Positions 15,782-23,967 of a stretch of DNA of 64,000 bases are shown in pieces. The stretch is from the NCBI GenBank assembly GCA_046347195.1, contig JAXMGQ010000020.1, positions 1 through 64,000 of the forward strand, read 5' to 3'. Numbering within the stretch: the first letter of the stretch is position 1; every line of letters begins with the position of its first letter. Source of the stretch: TMP-86 sp046347195 (GTDB lineage Bacteria; Pseudomonadota; Gammaproteobacteria; Steroidobacterales; Steroidobacteraceae). Below the pieces are notes generated by a model. That model saw only the letters and a program-made list of their open reading frames with translations, searched no databases and had not been told where the DNA came from. The translations under genes were made by a program, and so were the position numbers.

Positions 15782-17053
15782 ATGCTTGCCGCCGTGATCC
15801 GTCCTCCCGCAGGCCACACCGCAGTGCTGTTGCTCGGCATCGTCATCGGCCTGTCCTTGGGTGTAGCTGCGGCCGTCCGGGCCGGCAAGCCGGCGCCGGG
15901 CGCAGCCGATGATCTGCCCGTGGCCGATGCAAGGCTGCTCGCCGAGGTGCTCGAGCGCGTCAAGCGCGACTATGTCGACCCGGTGAACGATCACCAGCTG
16001 CTCACCGCCGCCGTGCACGGCATGGTCTCCTCGCTCGATCCACACTCCGAGTACCTCGAGGGCGAGGACTACGAGGACATCAAGATCTCCAGCAGCGGCG
16101 AGTATTCGGGCGTCGGGCTCGAGGTGTCGCTGCAGGATGGCTCGGTGGTGGTGATCACGCCCATCGACGGCGGCAGCGCCGCGGCGGCGGGCATCCATCC
16201 GGGCGATGTGGTCATCAGCATCGACGGTGTGCCGGTGGAGACCGGCTCGCTCGATGCGGTGATTCGCCGCATGCGCGGTCCGGAAGGGAGCGAGGTGCGC
16301 ATCGGCATCGAGCGCGAGAACCTCGCCGAGCCGCTGGAGTTCAGGCTCAAGCGGGCGCGCATCGAGCTGCGCAGCGTGAAGTGGCAGATGGCCGAGCCGG
16401 GCGTGGGCTATGCCCGCATCTCGCAGTTCAGCGACAACACCGGCGAGGACCTCGCCAAGGACGTGGCGGCCATGATCGCACGCAACGGCGGGCGGCCCCT
16501 GAAGGGCCTGCTGCTCGACCTGCGCAACAATCCCGGCGGCGTTCTCGAGGCCGCCGTCGCCGTGTCGGACGAGTTCCTCGACAAGGGCATCATCGTCACC
16601 GCCCGCGGCCGCACGGAGGAGTCGCGCTTCGAGATGGACGCCACGCCCGGCGATGACCTGAAGGGCGCCCCCATCGTCGTGCTGGTGAATGCAGGTTCGG
16701 CCTCCGCCGCCGAGATCGTCGCCGCGGCGCTGCACGACAACCACCGCGCCACGCTGGTCGGCCGGCGCACCTTCGGCAAGGGTTCGGTGCAGACCATCAT
16801 CCCGCTCTCCGACAGCCGCGCGCTGAAGCTGACCACCTCCCGCTATTTCACGCCTTCGGGCGCCTCGATCAACCACAAGGGCATCGAGCCCGACGTGCTG
16901 ATCGAGCGCGACGCGGGCCCTGCACCGGGGACGGACGGCGAGGACGATGCTGCCATCGGCAAGGATGCGGAAGTTCGGCGCGCGCTGCAGGAGCTGCATC
17001 GCCTCGGCACACAGGCCGCCCATGGCCCGCAACTGACCGCCCGGCTGCACTGA
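15782..17053 (+). CDS. ctpA: C-terminal processing peptidase (S41 family)
   Basis: The 423-residue product has a signal anchor (residues 13-34, AVLLLGIVIGLSLGVAAAVR). A CTP N-terminal helix region follows, then a PDZ domain (about 95-180; EYSGVGLEVSLQDGSVVVIT and HPGDVVISIDGVPV) and the tail-specific protease domain. The catalytic pair is visible as Ser in VNAGSASAAEIVAAAL and Lys in TFGKGSVQTIIPL. It trims periplasmic or membrane proteins at their C-termini and in this context acts near EnvC-type cell-wall remodelling. The start at 15782 is chosen because it leads straight into the anchor. Confidence 0.92.
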   Translation: MLAAVIRPPAGHTAVLLLGIVIGLSLGVAAAVRAGKPAPGAADDLPVADARLLAEVLERVKRDYVDPVNDHQLLTAAVHGMVSSLDPHSEYLEGEDYEDIKISSSGEYSGVGLEVSLQDGSVVVITPIDGGSAAAAGIHPGDVVISIDGVPVETGSLDAVIRRMRGPEGSEVRIGIERENLAEPLEFRLKRARIELRSVKWQMAEPGVGYARISQFSDNTGEDLAKDVAAMIARNGGRPLKGLLLDLRNNPGGVLEAAVAVSDEFLDKGIIVTARGRTEESRFEMDATPGDDLKGAPIVVLVNAGSASAAEIVAAALHDNHRATLVGRRTFGKGSVQTIIPLSDSRALKLTTSRYFTPSGASINHKGIEPDVLIERDAGPAPGTDGEDDAAIGKDAEVRRALQELHRLGTQAAHGPQLTARLH

Positions 17054-17057
17054 CGCG

Positions 17058-18107
17058 ATGTCGATCTTCACCAAGGAACAACCGACGGGAGGAACGCCGC
17101 TCAACCTGCGGCGCTTCATCCGCAGCACCACGGCGGTGGAGACGCTGTGCCTGTTGCTGGTGGCGCTGGTGCTCATCTGGTCCAAGGCGCCTTCCGAGCA
17201 GGCCTGGCCGGTGGCCGGCATGATGGCCGGCTTCACGGCGATGATCGTGCTGTTCCGGGCGCGGCGCTTCTTCCCTCAGCAGACCAGCGTGAAGCTCGCC
17301 ATCGAGTCCTGGACCATGATGGTGTTCATCACCGGCGTGCTCTGGTTCACGGGCAAGAACGACAGCCCGCTGCTGAACCTCTACCTGCTGCCCATCGTCC
17401 TTTCGGCGCTCACCCTGGGCCGGGCGCTGACGCTGCTGCAGGTGGCCGCGATCTGCTGCTGCCACATGATCATGGCGATGGCCGCACCGGACACCGACGT
17501 GCTATCGCTGCGCTACGCCGCGCAGGCGGTCGGTGCGCTCACTCCGTACTTCCTCGTCGCCTATCTCACCACCACCCTGTCGGCCGATGTCACCGAGGCG
17601 CGCGAGCACCTGGAGACCCTCGCGCAGGCCGACGAGCTGACGGGCTGTCTCAACCTGCGCGCGTTCACCGAGGTCCTGCAGCAGCAGCACGCGCTGCTCG
17701 ACTCGCAGAAGTCCGGCTACACGCTGCTCAGCATCGACATCGACCGACTCAAGGCCATCAACGAGTCCTACGGCTTCGAATCCGGCAATGCCGCCATCCG
17801 GCTGGTGGCGCAGTGCATCGACCGTTGCGTGCGCGGCACCGACTCGAGCGCACGCCTTTCGGCGGGCGAATTCGTGGTGCTGCTGCCGGCCAGCGATGCC
17901 GAGGCCGCCGACGCCGTGCAGAAGCGCATCCGCAACACCGTCTACAGCACCACGCTGGATGTGCGCAGCCGCATGATCCGCTGCACCGTCAGCATCGGCA
18001 TGGCGAGCTTTCCGAAGGACGGGCGCGATGCGCGCGAGCTCATGAACCTGGCCGACCGGCGGATGCGCCGGGACAAGGAACTGCGGCGGCCGCCGTCCCC
18101 TGCTTGA
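17058..18107 (+). CDS. GGDEF-domain membrane protein with degenerate active site
   Basis: Five or six hydrophobic helices (about residues 28-180) precede a C-terminal GGDEF domain (about 185-345). The signature that should read GG(D/E)EF is SAGEF, so both glycines and the acidic metal-binding residue are replaced. The product-inhibition site RxxD (RGTD) is kept five residues upstream. Cyclic-di-GMP synthesis is therefore unlikely, while binding at the inhibitory site remains possible, making a receptor role plausible. It starts 4 bp after the protease stop and is probably in the same transcript. Confidence 0.88.
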   Translation: MSIFTKEQPTGGTPLNLRRFIRSTTAVETLCLLLVALVLIWSKAPSEQAWPVAGMMAGFTAMIVLFRARRFFPQQTSVKLAIESWTMMVFITGVLWFTGKNDSPLLNLYLLPIVLSALTLGRALTLLQVAAICCCHMIMAMAAPDTDVLSLRYAAQAVGALTPYFLVAYLTTTLSADVTEAREHLETLAQADELTGCLNLRAFTEVLQQQHALLDSQKSGYTLLSIDIDRLKAINESYGFESGNAAIRLVAQCIDRCVRGTDSSARLSAGEFVVLLPASDAEAADAVQKRIRNTVYSTTLDVRSRMIRCTVSIGMASFPKDGRDARELMNLADRRMRRDKELRRPPSPA

Positions 18108-18119
18108 GCCGACGGCGCT

Positions 18120-18506
18120 TCAGTGCAGGGCGTGCCAGAGGGCCATCGCCGACCCGCCCACCAGCAGCACGAGCGTCGCGACCATGCCGATGCCGAAGCC
18201 CGGGCCGCGACTGGCCGGGTCGCGGACGTAGGCGTACCCGTAGATCTGCCGTCCCACCAGGTACACCGCCCCGAGGATGGCGGCCCACAGGGTGCTCACA
18301 TGGCCGCTGAACAGGTAGATGCCGGGGTAGAACAGCAGCAGGCTCTCCAGGGTGTTCATCTGCACCCGGAAATGCCGCTCGAAAGTCTCGTTGCCGGTGG
18401 TGGCCGGGGCCTTGATCCCGTACCGCTCCCGGGCCCGGCCCGCCAGCGCCCCGAAGTAAAGGAATTGCAAAGCTGCCAGACCGATCACAATGTCCACGTA
18501 GAGCAT
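18120..18506 (-). CDS. MAPEG-family membrane protein
   Basis: The 128-residue protein has four membrane helices and the MAPEG pattern: an N-terminal helix, a polar RARERYGIKAPATTGNETFERHFRVQMNTLE-type loop (with the conserved FERxxRVQxNTLE), then LFYPGIYLFS and GRQIYGYAYVRDPASRGPGF. MAPEG proteins include glutathione transferases and small oxidoreductases of membrane lipids; a specific substrate is not predictable. It is convergent with the GGDEF gene and divergent from the next gene. Confidence 0.88.
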   Translation of the reverse strand: MLYVDIVIGLAALQFLYFGALAGRARERYGIKAPATTGNETFERHFRVQMNTLESLLLFYPGIYLFSGHVSTLWAAILGAVYLVGRQIYGYAYVRDPASRGPGFGIGMVATLVLLVGGSAMALWHALH

Positions 18507-18621
18507 GCCGGGAAGTCCTCGCCAGGGGCCATTTTGGGAATTGGCTGGGCCGATTCGATGCTAACACCGCGACGCCCTTCACGCCGCCGCTTGCCATAAT
18601 CGGCACAATATCGCACCCATC

Positions 18622-19131
18622 ATGAGCGCAAGACGCAAGGAAGACCGCTCCGGAACCCGTGGCTATGCCCACCTCGTCGAGGTGAGCGTGCCGGTGGACC
18701 GGGTATGGCGCGCCCTGACCCAGCCCTCGATGATCCGCATCTGGCAAAACACCGAGGCCCAGGTCGATGCCCGGCGGGGCGGGCTGTACCGGACCGGCGT
18801 GCCGGGGACGAACCTGCGCGAGGCGCACATCGACGTGTTCGATCCGAACCGGCGCCTGCGGCTGATCTACATGAACACGCGCGACTTCCCGCGCTGCGAC
18901 AGCGCCATCGTCGATGATTTCCTGCTCGATGCGAAGCCCGGCAAGACCGCGCTTCGCCTGCTCGGCTCCGGCATTCCGGAGGCCCCGGATTGGGACCGGT
19001 CGTACGTGAAGATCCGCATGGGCTGGGAGCGCCTGCTGGCGCGCATGCGCGTGATGCTCGAGAACCCGCCCAAGCCCAAGGTGGCGACTCCGGTCCGCAA
19101 GGAACCCCCGCTCCCCGGACTCGATTACTGA
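18622..19131 (+). CDS. SRPBCC-fold (AHSA1/polyketide-cyclase-like) protein
   Basis: The 169-residue protein starts with a helix-grip pattern (HLVEVSVPVDRVWRALTQPSMIRIWQ) typical of SRPBCC domains. An alternating beta-sheet region follows, with LYRTGVPGTNLREAHIDVFD, and a C-terminal amphipathic helix (GWERLLARMRVML). A Pro/Lys-rich tail ends it. The fold binds hydrophobic ligands; nothing in the sequence points to a specific one. It appears monocistronic. Confidence 0.7.
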   Translation: MSARRKEDRSGTRGYAHLVEVSVPVDRVWRALTQPSMIRIWQNTEAQVDARRGGLYRTGVPGTNLREAHIDVFDPNRRLRLIYMNTRDFPRCDSAIVDDFLLDAKPGKTALRLLGSGIPEAPDWDRSYVKIRMGWERLLARMRVMLENPPKPKVATPVRKEPPLPGLDY

Positions 19132-19197
19132 CCCTCGCACCGCCGGCGCGCGGTTCGTGCCACAATGCTGCGCGAGTCCCGACACGAGGTTCGCCAG

Positions 19198-19572
19198 ATG
19201 CTCGGATACCTGATTCGCGCCGCCATCGTCGCCTTGGGCCTGTGGCTCGCCACCGCCTGGGTGCCCGGCCTTGGCATCGACTCACCGCAGACGCTGATCC
19301 TCGCCGGCGTGCTGCTGGGTCTCGTCAACGCCATTGTCCGGCCCATCGCCATCCTGCTCACGCTGCCGATGACGCTGCTCTCGCTCGGCCTGTTCCTGCT
19401 GGTCATCAATGCCGCGATGCTCGCGCTCGTGGCCTGGATGCTGCCCGGCATGACGCTGACCGGATTCGGCGCGGCGTTCTGGAGCGCGCTGATCGTGAGC
19501 GTGGTGAGCATGATCGGCTCCTGGTTCATTGGCCCGCGCGGCCGCTTCGAGATCATCGTCAAGCGCAAATGA
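19198..19572 (+). CDS. Phage-holin family IV-like small membrane protein
   Basis: From the ATG at 19198 the product is 124 residues with four hydrophobic helices, containing the typical GLVNAIVRPIAILLTLPMTL and LFLLVINAAMLALVAWMLPG blocks of PF04020 membrane proteins. These are widespread chromosomal proteins, and the phage name is historical. An upstream in-frame ATG at 19165 would add 11 polar residues; the later start, which leads directly into helix one and follows GAGG, is preferred. Function unknown. Confidence 0.85.
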   Translation: MLGYLIRAAIVALGLWLATAWVPGLGIDSPQTLILAGVLLGLVNAIVRPIAILLTLPMTLLSLGLFLLVINAAMLALVAWMLPGMTLTGFGAAFWSALIVSVVSMIGSWFIGPRGRFEIIVKRK

Positions 19573-19585
19573 CGCGCGCCGCGCC

Positions 19586-21109
19586 GTGAGCGACACTCCC
19601 TCGCCGCGGCGGCGCGCACGCAGTGTGCGCATTCCGGGACCCACGTTCGCGCCGATCCCGCGGCTCGCCAACCCCTTCCCGCCGCTCGAGGTGCTGGACG
19701 CCGGACAGGTGGAGCGCATCCTCAGCGCCGCGTACCGGGTGCTCGAGGAATCCGGCCTCGAGATCAGGAGCGCCGGCGCGCGCGCCGAGTTCCGCCGCGG
19801 CGGCGCGCAGGTCGAGGAGGACACGCAGACGGTGCGCCTGGCGCGCGCGCTCGTGGAGTCGTACCTGGCCAAGGCGCCGGAACGCTTCGTGCTGCACGCG
19901 CGCAACCCGGCCTTCGACCTGCACGTCGGCGGCAACATCGTGAATTTCGGGCCGGTGAATGGCGCGCCCAACATCTCCGATCTCGAGGGCGGGCGGCGCT
20001 ACGGCGACATCGCCGCCTTCCGCCGCATCCTCGATCTCACCCAGGCACTCGGCGTGCTGCACTGGCAGGGCGGCATGGTGGTCGAACCGGTGGACGTGCC
20101 CGTGCCGGTGCGGCACCTGGCCGCCTACCAGGCGCACATCGAATGCTCGGACCGCCCCTGGGCGGCGCGCGGCGTGGGCGGTGTTCAGGCGCACGATGCC
20201 ATCGCGATGTCGGCCATTGAACATGGCGTGAGCGTGGAGTCCCTCGCGCAGCGGCCCACGCTGATGACCATCACCAACGTGAACTCGCCGCGGCGGGTGG
20301 ACGAAGAGATCCTCGACAACATCATGGTGATGGCCAGCCATGGGCAGTGCGTGGTGATCACCCCGTTCACGCTGATGGGCGCGATGGCGCCCATTACGCT
20401 CGCCGGCGCGCTGGTGCAGCAGACGGCCGAGCAGCTCGCCATCGTGACCCTGTGCCAGATGCTGAAAGCCGGCGCACCCTGCGTGCTCGGCGGCTTCACC
20501 TCGAATGTGGACATGCGCACGGGTTCACCGGCCTTCGGCACGCCCGAGTACGTGCACGCGGTGATCGCCGGTGCGCAGATCGGCCGGCGGCTGAAGCTGC
20601 CCGTGCGAACCAGCGCGGTGAACGCCTCGCCCTGCGTGGATGCGCAGGCCACCTGGGAAACGGCTTTCTCGCTGCAGGCCGCCATCCTCAGCCACAGCCA
20701 CCTGATCAACCACGCCACCGGCTGGCTGGAAGGTGGCCTTGCCGCTTCGCTCGAGAAGATCGTGGTGGATGCGGAGCTGCTGCGCAACTGGGCCGCCATC
20801 CTCACGCCGGTGGAGTTCAGTGACGATGATCTGGCGGTGGAGGCCATCGGCGGCGTCGCGGCCGGAGGGCATTTCTTCGGCACGCCGCACACCCTCGCGC
20901 GCTATCAGACAGCGTTCTACCGGCCGCTGCTGGCCGACTGGTCGAACTTCGAGACCTGGACCGAACACGGCTCGCTCGATGCAACCCGGCGGGCCGCCGC
21001 GTTGTGGAAGAAGCTGCTGGCCGAACACACACCGCCGCCGCTGGACCCGGCGGTGCGCGAGGCCGTGAACGATTACATCGCGCGCCGCACGCGGGAGCTG
21101 GGCGCCTGA
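19586..21109 (+). CDS. MttB-family (non-pyrrolysine) methylamine/betaine methyltransferase
   Basis: The 507-residue protein belongs to the trimethylamine-methyltransferase superfamily: VERILSAAYRVLEESGLEI near the N-terminus, then ARNPAFDLHVGGNIVNFGPV, a QAHIECSDRPW block, ITNVNSPRRVD and LGGFTSNVDMRTGSPAFGTP. There is no in-frame TAG, so it lacks pyrrolysine, like MtgB-type glycine-betaine and related quaternary-amine enzymes. These transfer a methyl group to a corrinoid protein, but neither that protein nor its activator is in the window. The GTG at 19586 is chosen because the longer frame overlaps the preceding gene. Nearby transport and demethylation genes support a quaternary amine as substrate. 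Confidence 0.88.
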   Translation: MSDTPSPRRRARSVRIPGPTFAPIPRLANPFPPLEVLDAGQVERILSAAYRVLEESGLEIRSAGARAEFRRGGAQVEEDTQTVRLARALVESYLAKAPERFVLHARNPAFDLHVGGNIVNFGPVNGAPNISDLEGGRRYGDIAAFRRILDLTQALGVLHWQGGMVVEPVDVPVPVRHLAAYQAHIECSDRPWAARGVGGVQAHDAIAMSAIEHGVSVESLAQRPTLMTITNVNSPRRVDEEILDNIMVMASHGQCVVITPFTLMGAMAPITLAGALVQQTAEQLAIVTLCQMLKAGAPCVLGGFTSNVDMRTGSPAFGTPEYVHAVIAGAQIGRRLKLPVRTSAVNASPCVDAQATWETAFSLQAAILSHSHLINHATGWLEGGLAASLEKIVVDAELLRNWAAILTPVEFSDDDLAVEAIGGVAAGGHFFGTPHTLARYQTAFYRPLLADWSNFETWTEHGSLDATRRAAALWKKLLAEHTPPPLDPAVREAVNDYIARRTRELGA

Positions 21110-21123
21110 GCAGGCGCGGCAGC

Positions 21124-21939
21124 ATGAACCCGCGCATCGCGAACGCGCGCATGTACGCGGTGACGCCGGCCGTCGAGGCGCTGTGGCAACAACTGCTGGC
21201 GCAGGTGGCGCAAGAGGCGGGCGTCGCGCTCCAGTATGTCCCCTATCCCGCGCCGCAACCGCTCGAGACACTGTGGGCGCGGCCCGACCTCGGCGCGGTG
21301 TTCATGTGCGGCTTTCCCATCGCGCTGGGACTTGCGCCGGTGCAGCCCATCGCCGCACCCGTGCCGCGCATGGCCTGGGCCGGCGGCCGACCCGTCTACC
21401 GGAGCGATCTCATCGTGCGCGAGGGTGCGCCGTTCCGCTCTCTCGCCGACACCTTCGGCCATCGCGCCGGCTGGACGGTGTCGCACTCGCACTCGGGCTT
21501 CAACGCCTTCCGGCATCACCTGCTGGCGCATCGCACGCCGGCGCGCCCGGCGCTGTACGCCAGCATGGCGCGCGAGCTCATCACCGCGCGCCGGGTGCTG
21601 GACGAGGTGCGAGCGGGCACGATCGATGTGGGACCGCTGGATGCGTACTGGCACGCGTTGCTTGCGCGGCATGCGCCGGAGCTGGTGAGCGGCATCCGCG
21701 TGCTCGAATCCACCGCCTGCGCGCCGATGCCGGCGTTCGTCGCCGCGGCAGACATCCCGGCGGCGGATCTCGAACGGTTGCGTGCGGCCTTCCTCGCCGC
21801 CCGCGGCCGCCCGTGGTTCGCGCCGCTGGGCGAGGCATTGCTGATCGACGGGTTCGCTGCGGTCAGCGCGGCGGATTATGCCGTGCTGCTGGAGTGGGAC
21901 CGGGAGGCTCGCGACGCGGGTTACGCGGAACCGGCTTGA
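21124..21939 (+). CDS. PhnD-like substrate-binding fold protein without signal peptide
   Basis: The 271-residue protein has the periplasmic-binding fold of the PhnD/phosphonate-binding family: ALWQQLLAQVAQEAGVALQY, then a MCGFPIALGLA segment, YRSDLIVREGAPFRSLADTFG, the SHSGFNAFRHHLLA block and IDVGPLDAYWHALLARHAPE. No signal peptide or lipobox precedes it, so it would stay in the cytoplasm unless another start is used. It begins 14 bp after the methyltransferase stop and is probably co-expressed. No phosphonate transport genes are nearby, so a role as a cytoplasmic ligand binder or accessory of the methyltransferase is an inference. Its last 19 bp overlap the convergent desaturase gene. Confidence 0.75.
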   Translation: MNPRIANARMYAVTPAVEALWQQLLAQVAQEAGVALQYVPYPAPQPLETLWARPDLGAVFMCGFPIALGLAPVQPIAAPVPRMAWAGGRPVYRSDLIVREGAPFRSLADTFGHRAGWTVSHSHSGFNAFRHHLLAHRTPARPALYASMARELITARRVLDEVRAGTIDVGPLDAYWHALLARHAPELVSGIRVLESTACAPMPAFVAAADIPAADLERLRAAFLAARGRPWFAPLGEALLIDGFAAVSAADYAVLLEWDREARDAGYAEPA

Positions 21940-22889
21940 CCCGCGCCCGGTGCCCGTCCGGTGGGATGCACCAGCACATCATGCGGCCAGAACAGGTAGC
22001 GCCGCGCCAGGTCCGCATACCCCTGGTACACCAGCCCGCCGTTCTCGGCGATGAGCCGCGTTCGCTCGCGCCGGTAGTGCTCGTTGTAGCGGTACCAGGG
22101 AATGCCAGGCGACTCGTGGTGCAGTGAGTGCAGGCTGTTGTACAGGAACAAGGGCGCGAGGATTCGCGAGCCCTCGACGATCGCGACCCGCTCGCGCACC
22201 GGTCCCACGGCGCGATGCTCGGCGAAGGAACGGATCAGCAGGATGCCGTTGGCAGGGATCACCATGCACACGAGGTAGATCCACGGCGGCATGTGGCACA
22301 CGAGCTTGATCCACAACACCACCGGCACACACCACAACAGGTGCTGGGCCCACACCGCGCGAAGGCCAGGCTCGTTTCGCCACACCGCCCTGGCCTCGGA
22401 AACGAGCCACAGCGCCGGTCGCCAGAACGAGCCGAGCAACACGCGGCCGGCCAGGGTCTGCTGCAGCCCGAGCATGCCGCGCGACAGCGGTCCCTTGGCC
22501 TTCCACTGCTCGGCCGTCCAGTAGTAAGACTCCGGATCATCCAGCGGATCGGTGAGCCGGTCGTCGTGATGGTGCACGAGGTGCGTGACGCGGTAGCGAT
22601 CGTAGGGCAGCCAGAGCGAGAGCGGCACGACGCCGAACAGCCGGTTGAGCCAGGCCAGGCGCGTCGGGTGGCCGTGGAGGATCTCGTGCTGGAGCGAACT
22701 GTGCAGGATGATCAGCACAGCCGTGAGCGGCGCGATGACGGCCAGCGGCCAGCGACCGTAGGAAAACGTGAGGATCAGCCAGCCGCCATAGGCGAGGAGA
22801 ATGAGCGCCAGCGTGGGCATCTCCACCGCGGAAACCGCCACGTCCCGGCTGCCGGGTAGGGTGGACGGCTGTTCGAGGGTGGCAGACAT
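21921..22889 (-). CDS. Membrane fatty-acid desaturase
   Basis: The 322-residue protein carries the three histidine boxes of membrane desaturases (HEILHGH around residue 68, HLVHHHDD around residue 103, and HSLHHE near residue 255) with four hydrophobic segments between them. These boxes bind the di-iron centre that inserts double bonds in acyl chains or oxidises related substrates. It is convergent with the PhnD-like gene. Function within the methylated-amine neighbourhood is not obvious, and it may simply be a lipid-modifying gene. Confidence 0.88.
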   Translation of the reverse strand: MSATLEQPSTLPGSRDVAVSAVEMPTLALILLAYGGWLILTFSYGRWPLAVIAPLTAVLIILHSSLQHEILHGHPTRLAWLNRLFGVVPLSLWLPYDRYRVTHLVHHHDDRLTDPLDDPESYYWTAEQWKAKGPLSRGMLGLQQTLAGRVLLGSFWRPALWLVSEARAVWRNEPGLRAVWAQHLLWCVPVVLWIKLVCHMPPWIYLVCMVIPANGILLIRSFAEHRAVGPVRERVAIVEGSRILAPLFLYNSLHSLHHESPGIPWYRYNEHYRRERTRLIAENGGLVYQGYADLARRYLFWPHDVLVHPTGRAPGAGQAGSA

Positions 22890-23071
22890 GGCGAGCCTGT
22901 CGGAAGGTTCTGACGGGGATTGTAACCAATGCCCGGAAAGACACCGTCAGTATTGTCGCGTAGGGCGGAGCGCATCACGGGTCAGGTGCGCTGCGGCAAA
23001 TCCACCGCTCCAGCCACCGCAAGGAGTCCTACGGCAGGACGCCCGTTTCCTCGCAATGGAATTGCAGCATT

Positions 23072-23089
23072 TTTCGCTTATGAGCGAAA
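23072..23089. promoter_or_regulatory. Palindrome in front of the antitoxin-like gene
   Basis: TTTCGCT and AGCGAAA flank TATG, a perfect 7-bp-arm inverted repeat about 50 bp before the antitoxin-like start at 23140. Antitoxins of this HTH type usually repress their own promoter through such sites. The rest of the gap 22890-23139 has no gene I can support. Confidence 0.4.
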
Positions 23090-23139
23090 CTGCTCATGCA
23101 GATCATTCACTACTTGACCGCTTGCAAGCGGAGACGGTA

Positions 23140-23460
23140 ATGGCGCGCCGAACGAAGTCTATGCCGTTCCGAAGTCACGAAGAGGCCACGATCGAAAGCC
23201 TGCGCTCCGATCCGGCATTCGCGGCGGCATACCTCAATGGCATCCTGGAAGACGGTGACGAGCAGGAACTGATGCTCGCGATGCGACGCATCGCTGATGC
23301 CATGGGCGGTGTCCAGACGCTCGCCAACAAAGCCAGGCTGAACGCGACGACGCTCTACCGCACGCTGTCGAGTAAGGGGAATCCGGAGCTGCGAAGCATG
23401 AATTCCATGCTGAAGGCCATGGGCTTGCGCCTTGCCGTGCATCCCCGCGTCAAGTCATGA
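23140..23460 (+). CDS. HTH antitoxin of the addiction-module antidote type
   Basis: The 106-residue protein matches the antidote family paired with RelE-like killer proteins: an N-terminal EEATIESLRSDPAFAAAYLN segment, then ELMLAMRRIADAMGGVQTLA, followed by the recognition helix LNATTLYRTLSSKGNPELRS and a MNSMLKAMGLRLAVHP tail. Its toxin gene would normally lie directly upstream, but no RelE-like frame is present there, so it looks like an orphan. An in-frame ATG at 23080 would overlap the palindrome; the ATG at 23140 is preferred. Confidence 0.75.
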   Translation: MARRTKSMPFRSHEEATIESLRSDPAFAAAYLNGILEDGDEQELMLAMRRIADAMGGVQTLANKARLNATTLYRTLSSKGNPELRSMNSMLKAMGLRLAVHPRVKS

Positions 23461-23504
23461 ATCGACGCACCGGCATCGCAAACGACCACTCGCAGCGCAG
23501 GCAC
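23457..23504 (-). pseudogene. Start of a PIN-like (DUF3368) toxin gene, cut off
   Basis: After the UPF0175 stop, a minus-strand GTG frame reads PALRVVVCDAGASIH, closely matching the first residues of DUF3368/PIN toxins (VVVCDAGPLIHL type) that normally follow UPF0175 antitoxins. Homology stops after about 15 codons, exactly where the end of the opposite-strand antitoxin gene begins. The toxin was apparently truncated when the two loci were joined. Confidence 0.45.
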
Positions 23505-23523
23505 ATCCCGTGCCCGCGCAGGA

Positions 23524-23850
23524 TCATGCGTCGAAGGCGGCGAGCTCATGCTCAAGTTCGCCGGCTCGGAGCCGGATGGTGGCGATTCCACGTCGGCCGA
23601 ATTCGTCGATGGCTTCGCTGTACGACAGACCGGCAATGCGGGCGGCACGTTGAAGACTGACGCGCTCCTGATCGTATAGCTGTGCGGCAACGTCGATCAG
23701 GACATCTCCTAAGGCCCGACCCTCGGCAAGCGGCAGGGTCATGACCAAAGGCTGTCCGCTGATCGTGATCACGGTTACCTGGCCGCGCCTGGCATCGTCA
23801 AGCAATGTTTGTGGTTCGCGCCGCAGTTCGTCGTCGGTAAGGGTGTGCAT
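23524..23850 (-). CDS. UPF0175-family antitoxin
   Basis: The 108-residue product has an N-terminal Phd-like strand-helix region (LRREPQTLLDDARRGQVTVIT, then GQPLVMTLPL). A C-terminal UPF0175 domain follows (VAAQLYDQERVSLQRAARIA, GLSYSEAIDEFGRRGI). Such proteins act as antitoxins for PIN/DUF3368 nucleases; here only the first codons of the partner survive downstream. The ATG at 23850 is preferred over a longer frame. With no partner it may be a relic or an immunity remnant. Confidence 0.7.
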   Translation of the reverse strand: MHTLTDDELRREPQTLLDDARRGQVTVITISGQPLVMTLPLAEGRALGDVLIDVAAQLYDQERVSLQRAARIAGLSYSEAIDEFGRRGIATIRLRAGELEHELAAFDA

Positions 23851-23967
23851 ACCTTCAGAATCAGTCAAACAGTGCCTACCAGCCGTAACGAATGCCAACT
23901 TGGGGATGCGTCTGGCGCTCCCATCCGAGCCTTGCCCCAGTAGCGATCAAAAGCCCCCGAAAGGCGA

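Noticed and set aside
19165..19572. Prophage lysis gene suggested by the holin name
   Set aside because: The family is a general chromosomal membrane protein and no other phage genes are nearby.
19586..21109. Possible pyrrolysine-coding TAG in the MttB-family gene
   Set aside because: The frame is open throughout with no in-frame TAG, so it is the non-pyrrolysine type.
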